Source: CAVONV01 sp963697355 (GTDB lineage: Bacteria; Acidobacteriota; Vicinamibacteria; Marinacidobacterales; DATDRI01). Taken from it: DNA of 64,000 nt. The notes beneath the pieces are model-generated. The model ran no database searches and was not told the origin of the DNA. It saw only the letters and a list, made by a program, of their open reading frames with translations. The stretch is taken from NCBI GenBank assembly GCA_963697355.1, contig CAVONV010000013.1:62001-126000 (forward strand), in the 5' to 3' direction. Positions 37,981 to 47,193 of this stretch are shown piece after piece. Made by a program: the position numbers and the translations under genes. Positions within the stretch are counted from its first letter, which is position 1; each line of letters begins with the position of its first letter.

Positions 37981-38319
37981 CTAAGTCTCGCCGAACTCCA
38001 CCCTTAGGCAGTCCACCTGGATCGCCGGTCCGCTGCCGTTTTGCGGAATACGGTAGTCCGGGTTGACCGAATAGATGATTTGTTTTCCGTTCCGCCGGTC
38101 GAGCACGAGGCCCGAATTACGTAGGATGGTCAAGTGGTGCGAGATCCGCGGTTGCGCTAGGCCCAACCTATGGGCGATGTCGGTTACACAATGCTCTCCT
38201 TCTAGGAGAACCTTGAGAATATGCAAACGAGTACGGTCTCCGACGGCCTTGATGGCGCGGACGGGGTCCGGAAAAGCTTCCTTGGAGTCTTGCGGTGTTT
38301 CGATGTTTGGCGCCAACAT
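37981..38319 (-). CDS. ArsR/SmtB-family transcriptional regulator
   Basis: A 112-residue winged-helix regulator starting MLAPNIETPQDSKEAFPD. DNA-reading helices are in CVTDIAHRLGLAQPRISHHLTILRNSGLV, with wing RNGKQIIYSV. A single Cys stands at the start of the HTH (as in the ELCVCD region of ArsR), and another lies near the C-terminus (VDCLRVEF), so a two-Cys metalloid or redox site is possible. It is separated from bshC by a good terminator. It may control itself or the divergent kinase gene. An inverted repeat lies about 65 bases upstream. Confidence 0.88.
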   Translation of the reverse strand: MLAPNIETPQDSKEAFPDPVRAIKAVGDRTRLHILKVLLEGEHCVTDIAHRLGLAQPRISHHLTILRNSGLVLDRRNGKQIIYSVNPDYRIPQNGSGPAIQVDCLRVEFGET

Positions 38320-38382
38320 GAATCCTCCCTTTTCCGCTAGCTTAGCGTGGGCAATCAAGGAAAAGTGTAACGATACTTACAT

Positions 38383-38402
38383 ATCTGCACATTGACGCAG
38401 AT
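38383..38402. promoter_or_regulatory. Inverted repeat ATCTGC-n8-GCAGAT, candidate operator
   Basis: The two 6-base arms at 38383-38388 and 38397-38402 are perfect complements. The site lies in the 225-base gap between the arsR-type gene and the divergent kinase gene. A TTGACA box follows at 38421-38426 (plus strand) without a convincing -10. Regulation of either gene is an inference. Confidence 0.4.
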
Positions 38403-38544
38403 CAAGAACTACGCAACCCATTGACACCCCCTAAAAGGTTATGTTAGTTTAGGTTACTACCATTATAGGTGTATGTCATTTTAGTTACATCGAGGGGACG
38501 GCGCTCCAGTTGTCCTTGTCAACTCTGATCCATGAGGAGTTTCT

Positions 38545-40800
38545 TTGAGCATCGCTCCTGACGAAATCCCGAAACAGGTTGGACGTTACATCATAGAAGA
38601 GTCCGTTGGCTATGGGGCCATGGGCGCAGTGTACCGTGCTCGAGATCCATTGATTTCGCGCACGGTCGCTATCAAGACCATCCGTTTAGACGTTCCACCG
38701 GCGAGTCCGCAGTACCAGAGTTTTCTGCAACGCTTCTACACTGAAGCCAAAGTGTCAGGCACGTTGTCTCATCCCAATATCGTCACCCTATACGACATAG
38801 GCGAGAGCGAGGATAGGGTCCCCTTCCTGGCGATGGAATATATCGATGGAGAGACCGTAGCGGAGATGCTCGACAGCGGTGAACAACTCAAACCGGAACA
38901 AGTCGTCGGTCTCGTATCTCAAATGGCGGCGGCCGTCGACTATGCTCACGGGAAGGGCGTCATCCACCGAGATATCAAGCCTTCCAATATCATCGTGTTC
39001 GATGGCGAAAAGGTGAAAATCACTGACTTCGGTATTGCCAAGTTGATGGATGCCGAAGGCACCCAAACCGCCTCTTTGCTGGGAACGCCAAGCTATATGT
39101 CGCCCGAGCAAGCCATGGGAGAGAACCTCGATGGCCGGACGGACATTTTCTCTCTCGGTGTCGTTGCCTTCGAGATGCTCTCGGGCCAACAGCCTTTCCC
39201 CGGTAACAATGTGACCTCCATTCTGTACAAGCTGGTCCATGCTGATCCGGTTAGGCCTTCGAACTTGGAGATTCTCGGGCTTCTGCCCGATAGATGGCAT
39301 CAGGTTTTTTCCAGAGTACTCGCCAAGAGTCCGATGGAACGGTACGAGATTGCTTCGGAGTTCGTTGCTGATTTGGAGCGCTGTTTGGGGGCGTGGTTTG
39401 GTTCTCCTGAGAGCGAGACCGCGGTAATAACGGCTCCAGAACTAACCCAAGCGATTAGAGATGCCGTTCACGCCGAGTCGATTCCGAGTCCGGGCAAAGA
39501 GAACGAGCCGGAAGACGAAACGGTTCTCCTCAAAAGCGATGCGCTACCGAATGTTCCTGGCGGATCCGTTGCGAACGGGATGGATGCCACTGTTGCCGCA
39601 AAATTGCCGGTCCAAGACGAAGATGTAGAGACCGTGCTTGAGAGGCCTACTCCAGGTCAGGCAGCGTTTGTTACCGCGGATGAAGGGTTGGATACGGAGA
39701 CTGTTGTTTTGAAAGGACGTTCCGCCGGAACGGTCTCGTCGGTGGACACCACCATGATGGCGCCCCCGGAGCCGGCAGAAACAGTTGCCGAAACCCTGTT
39801 GGAAGCTCCTTCCGCAACGGCGGCGCTGCCAACGGAGACGACGAAGCGTCTGAGCTCGAAGTCTGGTGGTAAGAAGTATCTTGCGATTGCGGCTTCCATC
39901 ATCGTCGCGGCCCTGGCGGTAACGGCCATCGCGATCGTGATGATTGGAAGGCGGATCGAACCGATGGAAATGGTACCACCTGTGCCACCTCCCCTTGAGG
40001 CCGTGCCAGTCGCTGGAACGCTCTCGGTGGTTTCCGAGCCTGAGGGTGCTTCTGTTTGGATCAACGGGGAGGAGCGGGGCGTTACGCCTCTCGGGCCGCT
40101 TGATATGGATCTCGGCGTTCATTCGGTAAGCCTGGAAAAGAGCGGTTTCCGACCTCAGGAGTTGGCGGCTCAGCTTCGGGAAGAAGAACCGGATGTCCGA
40201 CTCGATGTTACTCTGGAACGGATGGTGGCTCGAAGCCCCACGCCGACCAGAGCCTATATCGCGGTCCAAATCACGCCACAGGGTGCCCAAGTTCTTCTGG
40301 ACGGGGAGCCGGTTGGAACAACACCCATTGCGCGACTGGAAGCGCGACCCGGAAAACGAACTCTACTCGTGGAGAAAGAAGGCTTTGAGTCTTGGGAGAC
40401 TACGTTCGAGTTGCAGGTGGGTGCAACGGAGACGATTACAGCAACTCTCGATCCCATCCCGGCGGAGCCTCCACCCGAGCCCGAAGCGCCGGCGGTCAGA
40501 CCGGGAGATCTCGTTGCGCGGGGACCGGATGTCGTCGACCCAAAGTGTATCGACTGTCCCGCCGTATCCTACCCTCCGGCGGCTAACGACAAGAGACTAC
40601 AAGGTGTCGTGGAAGTCAGCTTCATAGTGACCGAGACCGGCGCCATTCAGGACATCCAGATTGACGAGTCGGCGGGGCCTGCCTTTGATCCATTCGTCAT
40701 CGAGGTCCTGAAGAAATGGCAATTTGAACCTGCGACGAAAAACGGAGTTCCCGTCAAAGTGCGCCTGAGCCGGCGTTTCCGGTTCCAGCGAGGTAGATAA
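38545..40800 (+). CDS. Ser/Thr protein kinase fused to two PEGA domains and a TonB C-terminal domain
   Basis: A 751-residue protein starting with TTG (GAGGAG 5 bases upstream). Residues 14-278 are a Hanks-type kinase: glycine loop VGYGAMGAVYRA, Lys in TVAIKTI, HRDIKPSN, DFGIAK, and MSPEQ. An acidic Thr-rich linker with repeated ETV blocks follows (residues 290-440), possible autophosphorylation sites. One membrane span lies at about 443-468. Outside come two PEGA domains (about 491-555 and 569-635) and a TonB C-terminal-type domain (672-751, VVEVSFIVTETGAIQDI to WQFEPATKNGVPVKV). A kinase joined to a TonB-like end is unusual. It is followed after 4 bases by an FHA protein, a likely phospho-Thr reader. 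Confidence 0.9.
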   Translation: MSIAPDEIPKQVGRYIIEESVGYGAMGAVYRARDPLISRTVAIKTIRLDVPPASPQYQSFLQRFYTEAKVSGTLSHPNIVTLYDIGESEDRVPFLAMEYIDGETVAEMLDSGEQLKPEQVVGLVSQMAAAVDYAHGKGVIHRDIKPSNIIVFDGEKVKITDFGIAKLMDAEGTQTASLLGTPSYMSPEQAMGENLDGRTDIFSLGVVAFEMLSGQQPFPGNNVTSILYKLVHADPVRPSNLEILGLLPDRWHQVFSRVLAKSPMERYEIASEFVADLERCLGAWFGSPESETAVITAPELTQAIRDAVHAESIPSPGKENEPEDETVLLKSDALPNVPGGSVANGMDATVAAKLPVQDEDVETVLERPTPGQAAFVTADEGLDTETVVLKGRSAGTVSSVDTTMMAPPEPAETVAETLLEAPSATAALPTETTKRLSSKSGGKKYLAIAASIIVAALAVTAIAIVMIGRRIEPMEMVPPVPPPLEAVPVAGTLSVVSEPEGASVWINGEERGVTPLGPLDMDLGVHSVSLEKSGFRPQELAAQLREEEPDVRLDVTLERMVARSPTPTRAYIAVQITPQGAQVLLDGEPVGTTPIARLEARPGKRTLLVEKEGFESWETTFELQVGATETITATLDPIPAEPPPEPEAPAVRPGDLVARGPDVVDPKCIDCPAVSYPPAANDKRLQGVVEVSFIVTETGAIQDIQIDESAGPAFDPFVIEVLKKWQFEPATKNGVPVKVRLSRRFRFQRGR

Positions 40801-40804
40801 AGCC

Positions 40805-41968
40805 TTGGCAAAGCTCATCATCAACCCTACCTCGGGTGCGAAGAAAGAAATTCCGGTGGGAGACCGAGTGCTTTCGATTGGCCGGGACCCCTCGAACGAC
40901 TTGGTGCTTTCGGACGCTATGGTGTCACGACGTCACGCCATTATGGAGAGCCGCGGCGGCGACTTCGTGATTAGAGACAACAATAGTTCCAATGGGACCA
41001 TGGTGAACGGCGATAAAGTGGTCGGCGATCAAACATTGCGGGATGGCGATTTGATCGCCATCGGCTCCGCGCGAATGCTCTTCCAGATTGAATCGGAGCA
41101 ACAGGAGTCAGAGAAACCAGAATCCCTCAAGAAAACTCCAGAGGGCGTAGATGGAATAGAGAGTGAGCCCAAATGCCCTTCATGTGGGCTCGCTGCTGGA
41201 CCGGGCGACCGGTATTGCCGTCGATGCGGCGAGGAGGTTGCGGCGCCGTCTCCCCGTCAGGCCGTATGCGGAAATTGCAGTTCGCCCGTGCCACTCCCCG
41301 CCGAGTATTGCGGCAGCTGCGGGAAACCGGTATTGACCGAGAAGAGTAAACACCACGTTCCAACCGAGCCTCGTCCTTGGGAGCCATTGCCTGCTGATAA
41401 GCCGCTCGTCAAAGTCCAAGAGCCATCCACACCTGCGGCATCCCGACTCACTCGGCCGCCCGGGCAATCGGAGGGAGAAGACCGTCCGGTGGTTCGTCCG
41501 TCGGGCCGGCGCTCGAAGCTGGCCAAAGATGCTCCAGCTGGCTTTTGGATTCGGTTCGTAGCCTATCTCATCGACTCCATCATCATTGTCGTGCCGATGG
41601 CTTTGACCTCGGTGCTCTCCTTGCCAGCGATGCTTGCGAGCGCCGGTGGAGGCGACACGGCGCCCAGCCCTCTCCTCTTCGTCCTACCTTTTGTGGGAGG
41701 GGGGCTGACATTCTTCCTTGCTATTGCCTACCCTGTTTACTTCTGGTCGAAAAGCGGGTCCACGCCCGGTAAGAGCCTTCTCGGGCTCAAAGTCACAGCC
41801 ATGAGTGGTGCCTGTCCCATCGGAATGGGCCAAGCGCTGATGAGAGTAGTCGGTTATTTCGTCAATGGTTTCACGTTTGGAATCGGATTCCTACTCATTG
41901 CCTTTTCAGAGGACAAGCGCGGGCTTCATGACCGCCTGGCTGAGACGAAAGTCGTCCGCCAGCGTTAA
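40805..41968 (+). CDS. FHA domain, double zinc ribbon and RDD membrane protein
   Basis: A 387-residue protein with a TTG start 4 bases after the kinase gene. Residues 1-100 are an FHA domain (LSIGRDPSNDLVLSD, VSRRHAIM, NNSSNGTMVNG), which binds phospho-Thr. Two zinc ribbons follow at about 123-175 (CPSCG...CRRCG and CGNCS...CGSCG). A Pro-rich linker leads to an RDD domain (from residue 245, AGFWIRFVAYLIDSIIIVV) with three to four membrane spans. It is the obvious substrate or partner of the kinase encoded just upstream. Function beyond signalling at the membrane is unknown. Confidence 0.9.
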   Translation: MAKLIINPTSGAKKEIPVGDRVLSIGRDPSNDLVLSDAMVSRRHAIMESRGGDFVIRDNNSSNGTMVNGDKVVGDQTLRDGDLIAIGSARMLFQIESEQQESEKPESLKKTPEGVDGIESEPKCPSCGLAAGPGDRYCRRCGEEVAAPSPRQAVCGNCSSPVPLPAEYCGSCGKPVLTEKSKHHVPTEPRPWEPLPADKPLVKVQEPSTPAASRLTRPPGQSEGEDRPVVRPSGRRSKLAKDAPAGFWIRFVAYLIDSIIIVVPMALTSVLSLPAMLASAGGGDTAPSPLLFVLPFVGGGLTFFLAIAYPVYFWSKSGSTPGKSLLGLKVTAMSGACPIGMGQALMRVVGYFVNGFTFGIGFLLIAFSEDKRGLHDRLAETKVVRQR

Positions 41969-41995
41969 CTCACGACTGCATCTATAATAAGAAGA

Positions 41996-42646
41996 ATGAC
42001 AGAGCCAGTTTCCGGAGAGAACAGATCCATTGCGGTTGACGCCGCTATGACGACTGATGTGGCCGTGGCGGAGCCCGCGGATCAATCGACGCCACTTGTG
42101 AGTTCCGAAGGAGAGTCTCGCGCTCGTTCGCGGACCCTCAAGAAACTGTCCGACCTGCTCCACGATTTTGCGATTGCCGTCGTCATTTGTGTTTTGCTCA
42201 TCGCCTATGTCGTCCAGGCCTTCCGCGTGCAAGGAATGAGCATGGCTCCCGAGCTCATGGATGGGGAGCGGATCTTGGTCAATAAGTTCGTTTACCATTT
42301 CAGTGAGATCGAACGTGGAGATGTGGTCGTCTTTTGGTACCCCGAAGATCCCGATGTCTCGTTCATCAAGCGGGTGGTGGCTCTTCCTCAAGACCGGGTC
42401 GAGATTGTGCAGGGTCGTGTCTCGGTCAACGGTGAGCCATTGACCGAATCCTATGTAAAGGTCGAAAACGCCGATGATCGAAACTACCCACCGAAACAGG
42501 TCCGCTCAGGACACTATTTCGTCTTGGGTGACAATCGGCAAGGCAGCAATGACAGTCGGACGTGGGGTTTCGTGCCTCGTCGCTATATCTACGGGAAAGC
42601 GTTCCTCCGTCTTTGGCCCCTCACCAAAATCGGCGTCATCGACTAG
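41996..42646 (+). CDS. lepB: Signal peptidase I
   Basis: A 216-residue type I leader peptidase. One N-terminal membrane span (VVICVLLIAYVVQAFRV) is followed by the catalytic Ser in QGMSMAPEL and the Lys in FIKRVVALPQD. GDNRQGSNDSRTWGFVP is family box E. It removes signal peptides from exported proteins, many of which are encoded in this window. The N-terminus is Ala/Glu-rich and about 40 residues longer than the shortest relatives. A perfect TATAAT lies at 41983-41988, only 7 bases before the ATG, which hints at a leaderless transcript besides read-through from the kinase operon. Confidence 0.95.
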   Translation: MTEPVSGENRSIAVDAAMTTDVAVAEPADQSTPLVSSEGESRARSRTLKKLSDLLHDFAIAVVICVLLIAYVVQAFRVQGMSMAPELMDGERILVNKFVYHFSEIERGDVVVFWYPEDPDVSFIKRVVALPQDRVEIVQGRVSVNGEPLTESYVKVENADDRNYPPKQVRSGHYFVLGDNRQGSNDSRTWGFVPRRYIYGKAFLRLWPLTKIGVID

Positions 42647-42797
42647 CCCCGTATGTCGTCCTCGCCCAAGGTCCTTTTTCTGAACCCGGAGAGTGGATTT
42701 GGAGTTGGTATTACGACCCGCAGGATATAGGATGTTTCCTGCGTGCTCGGAGGGTATCGAATAGAGAGCGCAACGCCGCAGACGGAGCGCACAAACG

Positions 42798-43211
42798 ATG
42801 ACGAATCGCCCCAGTCTAGAATCAGTTGTGCAAGCGCTGGAATCGCAGCTCGACACCATCAAACACTACTATGACCGGAATACGGGTGAGGTGGTCATGC
42901 TCTCCGAGGAGTTTGGGGAGTTCGGCGAAGAACCAGGGGATCTCGATCAGCAAGGCGAGCGATTCCTCTTGATCCAACCTTTCAGCAACAACGAGCGCTT
43001 CCAGCTCATGGAAGATTTCGTTGAGGCCCTACCCGACGAAAACCTCCAAGAAGAGCTGAACATGGCCCTCATCGAGAAGGGTGCTTTCCAGCGATTCGAA
43101 GAGGTTCTCGAGAAGTACCCGAACCGCAAAGAGCAGTGGCGTCGTTTTCGCGAGGACAAGGTGACGGCTCGCGCCATTCAATGGTTTCGGGACAACAACA
43201 TCACTTTGTAG
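42798..43211 (+). CDS. UPF0158 family protein
   Basis: A 137-residue acidic protein of the UPF0158 family. Features are TIKHYYDRNTGEVVML near the N-terminus, LLIQPFSNNERFQLMEDFVEAL in the middle, and the C-terminal block GAFQRFEEVLEKYPNRKEQWRRF. Function is unknown in the family. It stands alone after lepB (151-base gap without features). Confidence 0.88.
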   Translation: MTNRPSLESVVQALESQLDTIKHYYDRNTGEVVMLSEEFGEFGEEPGDLDQQGERFLLIQPFSNNERFQLMEDFVEALPDENLQEELNMALIEKGAFQRFEEVLEKYPNRKEQWRRFREDKVTARAIQWFRDNNITL

Positions 43212-43219
43212 CAGCAATG

Positions 43220-43282
43220 CTGACCGCTTGCTGCTGACTGCTTGACTGCCGACTGCTCGGCTGCTTGACTGCTCGACTGCTT
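43220..43282 (+). repeat. Degenerate 7-8-bp repeat, TGCTYGAC family
   Basis: Units such as TGCTGAC, TGCTTGAC, TGCCGAC, TGCTCGGC, TGCTTGAC, TGCTCGAC follow each other between the UPF0158 stop and the end of argS. A short relative (GGCTGCTTGACTGCC) occurs at 47011-47025. Confidence 0.65.
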
Positions 43283-43289
43283 CTTCAAT

Positions 43290-45256
43290 CTACATACGCT
43301 CGGGAACCGGAATACCCATGAGGGCTAAGGCCTTGGAAATCTGGCGTCGGAAAACCTGAACCACCAAGAGTCGCAAAGACTGTTTTGCAGGATCCGTTTC
43401 CTTCAATATCGGATAGCGGTGGTAGAAGGCGTTGAATTTCTGAGCGAGTTGGAGGGCGAACCGGGCTAGGTGAGCGGGTTCTTCCGTCCTCTTCACCTGT
43501 TCGGCCACATAGCCGAGGCGGGTCGCAAAGTGAACCAGGCTCCAGAGTTCGTCGCTTTCCTCTTCGGATAACGCCTTCCATTCGAGGTTTCTCATCCTAT
43601 CCGGCGACAAGTCGGCGGATTCGATGGCGGAATCCAGACCCATCTTCTGAACGATTTTACCGGCTCGGACGGCGGCGTATTGGAGATAGGGTCCGCTGTC
43701 ACCCTCGAAACTCAATGCTTCGGCAAAATCAAAGGCGATGACTTTGTTCTTTGTGGTCTTCACCATGAAATAGCGGAGCGCGGCTCTGGCGATAGCTCTG
43801 GCTAGTTCTTTTTGTTCTTGCTCATCCTCACCTGCGTTGCGCTTGGCGACTTCCTCCAGTGCCTTTTTTTCGAGTACGTCGATGAGGTCATCCGCTTTCA
43901 CGCCGAGGCCTTTTCGACCCGAGACCTCGAGATAGGGCTTTTTCGCCTCGTCTTCGCTAACGGGGAAACCGAGCTCACGGCATGTTGCAGGTGTCAAAGC
44001 GACCATTTCGTAAGCGAAGTGGCGAGAACGCTCGCGTGCCTGCTCCGATGCTAGGAGAGCCACACCTTGTTGCACGATTCTCTGAAGGTAGGATTGTCGC
44101 GTGTCGATGACGTTATAAACGCGGTCCCCATGGCCGAATTTCGGAACCTGTGCTTCTAGAACTTCCTCCGGTTCTCGAGATGTGGTCGACCAGACCACGG
44201 CGCCACCGTCGTACCGTGAAATGGTACATAGAAAAAATCTTGACCGAGCAAACCAAGCTTCCACATTTGGTAGGCGATGTCTTTGCCCACGTACGTCACG
44301 GTGCCGTTGGAGCGAACGATGACTTTTTCGTCCGAGCCTTCGGCATCCGATTCCTCCGGCAGATCCATCACCCAACAGCCGGTGTTCTTACCCTCTTCGG
44401 TCAAAAATATCGCTTGCTTTTCCTTGAGTAGCTCGAAGGCACGGTTCCAGAACTGGAGTCTCAGGATGTCGCCCTCCCATGGAAGCAGGTCGTAGCGGAC
44501 TCCGATTCGCTCCATCGTGCTCAGATGGCACAGAACGATCTGCGTGGCCACTTCATGGGCTAGAAGGGCTTCGGGTGATGTCCCTTCTTCGATGGCTTGG
44601 AGTGTTCGCTGACGGTGGATCTGTCGCTCGGGATCGGCAAGATAGAACTCGTTGACCTGGGCGTAGAGGTCCCAGCAATAGTAGTCGAATCGGTCTGACT
44701 CCGTCAGGACCTTGACCTCGTCTGCGGTCTTTTTCTCCAGATGGAGAAAACCCACCACGACGTCGGCGACTTGAACACCGGTGTCGTCGATGTAGTTTTG
44801 AATCTCCACCGTGTCCTCCAGATAACGGAGGACTCGCACGAATGTGTCCCCCAGAGCCGCGTTACGAAGATGTCCGATATGTGCGGCCTTGTTGGGATTG
44901 ATATTCGTGTGCTCCACGATTATTTTTTCATCCGTGCTTGCAACCGGGTCTGGAGCCTCGCTGAACCGCTCGAGATAGAGGCGGCGGTCGAAAAAGACGT
45001 TGAGGTATCCGGGGCCGGCGATTTCGACCTTGGCCACCCCTTCGACCGAGCGGAGTTTCGGCGCCAGCTCCTCTGCGATCTTTCGGGGGGGCTTTTTGGC
45101 ATGGCGGGCCAAATCAAAGGCAGCCGTAAACGCCAAGTCCCCGAGCTTGGCCTCTGGCGGGCTTTCGGGAGCAAAGTCCTCCGGGCGAACGTCGTAGAGA
45201 TCCTTCACCGCTTGGATGAGGGCTTGGTTCAACTTGCTGTAGATGTCCTGACTCAT
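43290..45256 (-). CDS. argS: Arginyl-tRNA synthetase, one frameshift
   Basis: ArgS charges tRNA-Arg. The N-terminal additional domain is followed by the HIGH box (NKAAHIGHLRNAALGDTFVRVLR), then the catalytic core. Near 44214 the frame shifts: ...DFFYVPFH must continue as RYDGGAVVWSTTSREPEEV in the next frame, then the C-terminal part with SGRKGLGVKADDLIDVL and the anticodon-binding end FNAFYHRYPILKETD. Adding one base at the site restores a full-length enzyme of about 655 residues. As this gene is essential and usually single-copy, a sequence error is the best explanation. Confidence 0.93.
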
Positions 45257-45289
45257 GGCCTGATTTTAGCAGGTTATGGACCTGGTCTG

Positions 45290-46840
45290 ATGTATGATCA
45301 TCGGATGCAGGAGCGATTCAAGAGCTCTTCGCCTCCGAGTTCCGGCGGAAGCCCTCCAGACTACAGTCCCACCAGACGTACGGCCGTAGTCCTCGTCGGT
45401 GAGGGGACATCCATTGCCTACCTGGTGGGTGCGTACAAAGCGCTCCTTGACGCGGGTGTGCGGGTCGACTTGGTGGTGGGTAAGGGGGTAGGCGCTATTG
45501 TGGCCGCCTTCGGTGCCATTCAAGCGGGGGAGAAGCTTTGGGGTGGAGCGGGCCTTCTTTGGGCGCTAACCCAGCAACGGCCGTGGCGTTTACGCGCCCC
45601 TTACCTGGCGATTCTGATTTGTATGGCGGGAGCGTTCGGCGTCTTCATCTCACCCGCTTTGTTGGGAATGCTGCTCCTGATCACGCTTCCTCTCCTGGCC
45701 GCCGCTCGGATCATCGCCCCGGGCTCCGTGGATGTTTTCTACAACCGGTTCCAAGACACCATTGCTAGCTTCGCATTGCAGCTCGATCCCATATACCTGC
45801 GTGCCATAGCCTTTCCGGTGGCACTCGTTTTCGCTCTGATATTGATTCGATGGGTTCTGCCCGCCTTTTTTCGTCGCGGAGAAAGCAGGCGGGGGTTGGG
45901 CCGCTTTTTCGGCGAAGGTGTGGTGGACCTCGTCCCCTTCAAGGGAGTTTTGGAACGAGGCCTTTGGGAGGCGGTGCGGGGGGCATCCGTGGAAGCCCGC
46001 CCGTCACAGAGGACGCAAATTGGTCAACGATATAGGGACCTGTTGTCTGCGAGCTTTGGACAACTCGATTTCTGTGAGCTCATTTTCTATGCTCTGGATT
46101 TGAATACAGGACAGGAAGTTCCGTTCGTCTTGCTCAAAGAACGTTGGCTTTCCCGAATGCAATCCCGCGGACCGGGCCAGGGTGCCGTGGCGGCGGAACC
46201 CTTGGACCTTGCCGGTGATGCAGCCCCTTTGTTGTTCGACGCGTTGGTGTCTTCCGTTAGCCCTCCCTCTCTGGCACCGAGCCAGTCGCTTCGGCTCCCA
46301 CTAGAAGGGCGTTACGGGGGCGAGGTCCATCGATTCACTTCGAGCCTCCTCGCCGGTCAAAGCGCAGTCAGCGATGCCGTGGCGGCGGGAGCTCAGCAAG
46401 TCATTTACATCAGCGGTGCCTCTGCAAGCGGTGATCCGAGGGCGGGAGGATTGACGCGCCTCTCCGATGCCGCGGTGCGCCAGACCCTCGAGAACGATCT
46501 CCAGTTTGGAAATCTCGTCCCTTCGCGGCCTGCTCTTTTTGTCGTGCGTCCCGATAAGTCTCGATTGGGTACCTACGAGTTCTCCGGCCGCTCGCTTTAT
46601 GGGGAGGAACGATTGGAAATGGCGGCTTTGGTGGCACATGGTGAAAGGGATATGACCCGCATGTTCATTCAACCCTTGGTCGGTCATGTGGGGAGGCCTC
46701 AGAGTGCCGAGGGTCGTCTCGAACCCGGAGAAGCGAAGCCACCGGAGAGGGAGTCTTGGGGCACGGGACCCGAATCAACTTTAGTCCTCTGTCGGTGGCC
46801 GGTCACGAGCAGTAACCAGTGGCCAGTGAGGAGGAAGTAG
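45290..46840 (+). CDS. Patatin-like membrane protein without the catalytic Ser
   Basis: A 516-residue protein that opens like a patatin/RssA phospholipase: AVVLVGEGTSIAYLVGAYKALLDAGVRVD. But the nucleophile elbow that should be GxSxG reads VVGKGVGAIVAAF (codons GGT AAG GGG GTA GGC), so Ser is replaced by Gly. Three or four hydrophobic spans follow (about 95-195), then a second soluble part with the family-like FDALVSSVSPPS and IYISGASASGDP. Hydrolase activity is unlikely. The last twenty or so residues are read from a CAGT repeat array, so the true end may be earlier. It is divergent from argS (33-base gap). Confidence 0.68.
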   Translation: MYDHRMQERFKSSSPPSSGGSPPDYSPTRRTAVVLVGEGTSIAYLVGAYKALLDAGVRVDLVVGKGVGAIVAAFGAIQAGEKLWGGAGLLWALTQQRPWRLRAPYLAILICMAGAFGVFISPALLGMLLLITLPLLAAARIIAPGSVDVFYNRFQDTIASFALQLDPIYLRAIAFPVALVFALILIRWVLPAFFRRGESRRGLGRFFGEGVVDLVPFKGVLERGLWEAVRGASVEARPSQRTQIGQRYRDLLSASFGQLDFCELIFYALDLNTGQEVPFVLLKERWLSRMQSRGPGQGAVAAEPLDLAGDAAPLLFDALVSSVSPPSLAPSQSLRLPLEGRYGGEVHRFTSSLLAGQSAVSDAVAAGAQQVIYISGASASGDPRAGGLTRLSDAAVRQTLENDLQFGNLVPSRPALFVVRPDKSRLGTYEFSGRSLYGEERLEMAALVAHGERDMTRMFIQPLVGHVGRPQSAEGRLEPGEAKPPERESWGTGPESTLVLCRWPVTSSNQWPVRRK

Positions 46841-46931
46841 GCAGTAGGCAGAGGCCAGTGAAGAAGAAGCCAGTGGGCGGTAGGCGGTAAAACAGCGACG
46901 AGTGAACAGTTGCCCAGTGACCAGTTCGGTC
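46811..46931 (+). repeat. Long degenerate 7-bp repeat array
   Basis: In-register units include AGTAACC, AGTGGCC, AGTGAGG, AGTAGGC, AGTAGGC, AGAGGCC, AGTGGGC, GGTAGGC, GGTAAAA, AGTGAAC and AGTGACC. The array begins inside the last codons of the patatin-like gene and runs through the gap. The rest of 46841-47320 holds further repeats listed separately and no gene. Confidence 0.75.
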
Positions 46932-46961
46932 AGCCAAGGGCGCAAATCCAGTTCAAATAGA

Positions 46962-47013
46962 GTCTTCTCGAATTCTTGAGTACTCGATTTCTTCGCCGGG
47001 AATTCAGTCCCGG
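46962..47013. repeat. Inverted 8-bp repeat units plus a small hairpin
   Basis: The minus strand reads GAAATCGA, GTACTCAA, GAATTCGA over 46962-46993, in register with the octamer family. A perfect hairpin CCGGGA-n6-TCCCGG follows at 46996-47013. Confidence 0.6.
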
Positions 47014-47046
47014 CTGCTTGACTGCCTGCGTGCCCGTTCCCGTGCG

Positions 47047-47188
47047 AAGTTAGTTGGAAGTGACCAGCAGCCGCACGGCCGAGACTGCCGACATCCGCCG
47101 CATCGGAGACCGGATGCCCCGTGCCCCTGCCCTTGCCCCTGCCCGATCCCTTCCCCTTTGCCGCTGCCAGAGGCAAGTTAGTTGGAAG
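47047..47188 (+). repeat. Duplicated 14-mer flanking a C-rich stretch
   Basis: AAGTTAGTTGGAAG occurs exactly at 47047-47060 and 47175-47188, both followed by YRACCAG. Between them lies a C-rich run with CCCCTGCCC units. Their spacing (128 bases) suggests a duplicated block. Confidence 0.6.
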
Positions 47189-47193
47189 CAACC

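Noticed and set aside
44741..45289. Extended N-terminus of the patatin-like gene running through argS
   Set aside because: This upstream stretch is antisense to the conserved argS HIGH region; the ATG at 45290 gives the patatin-like opening directly.
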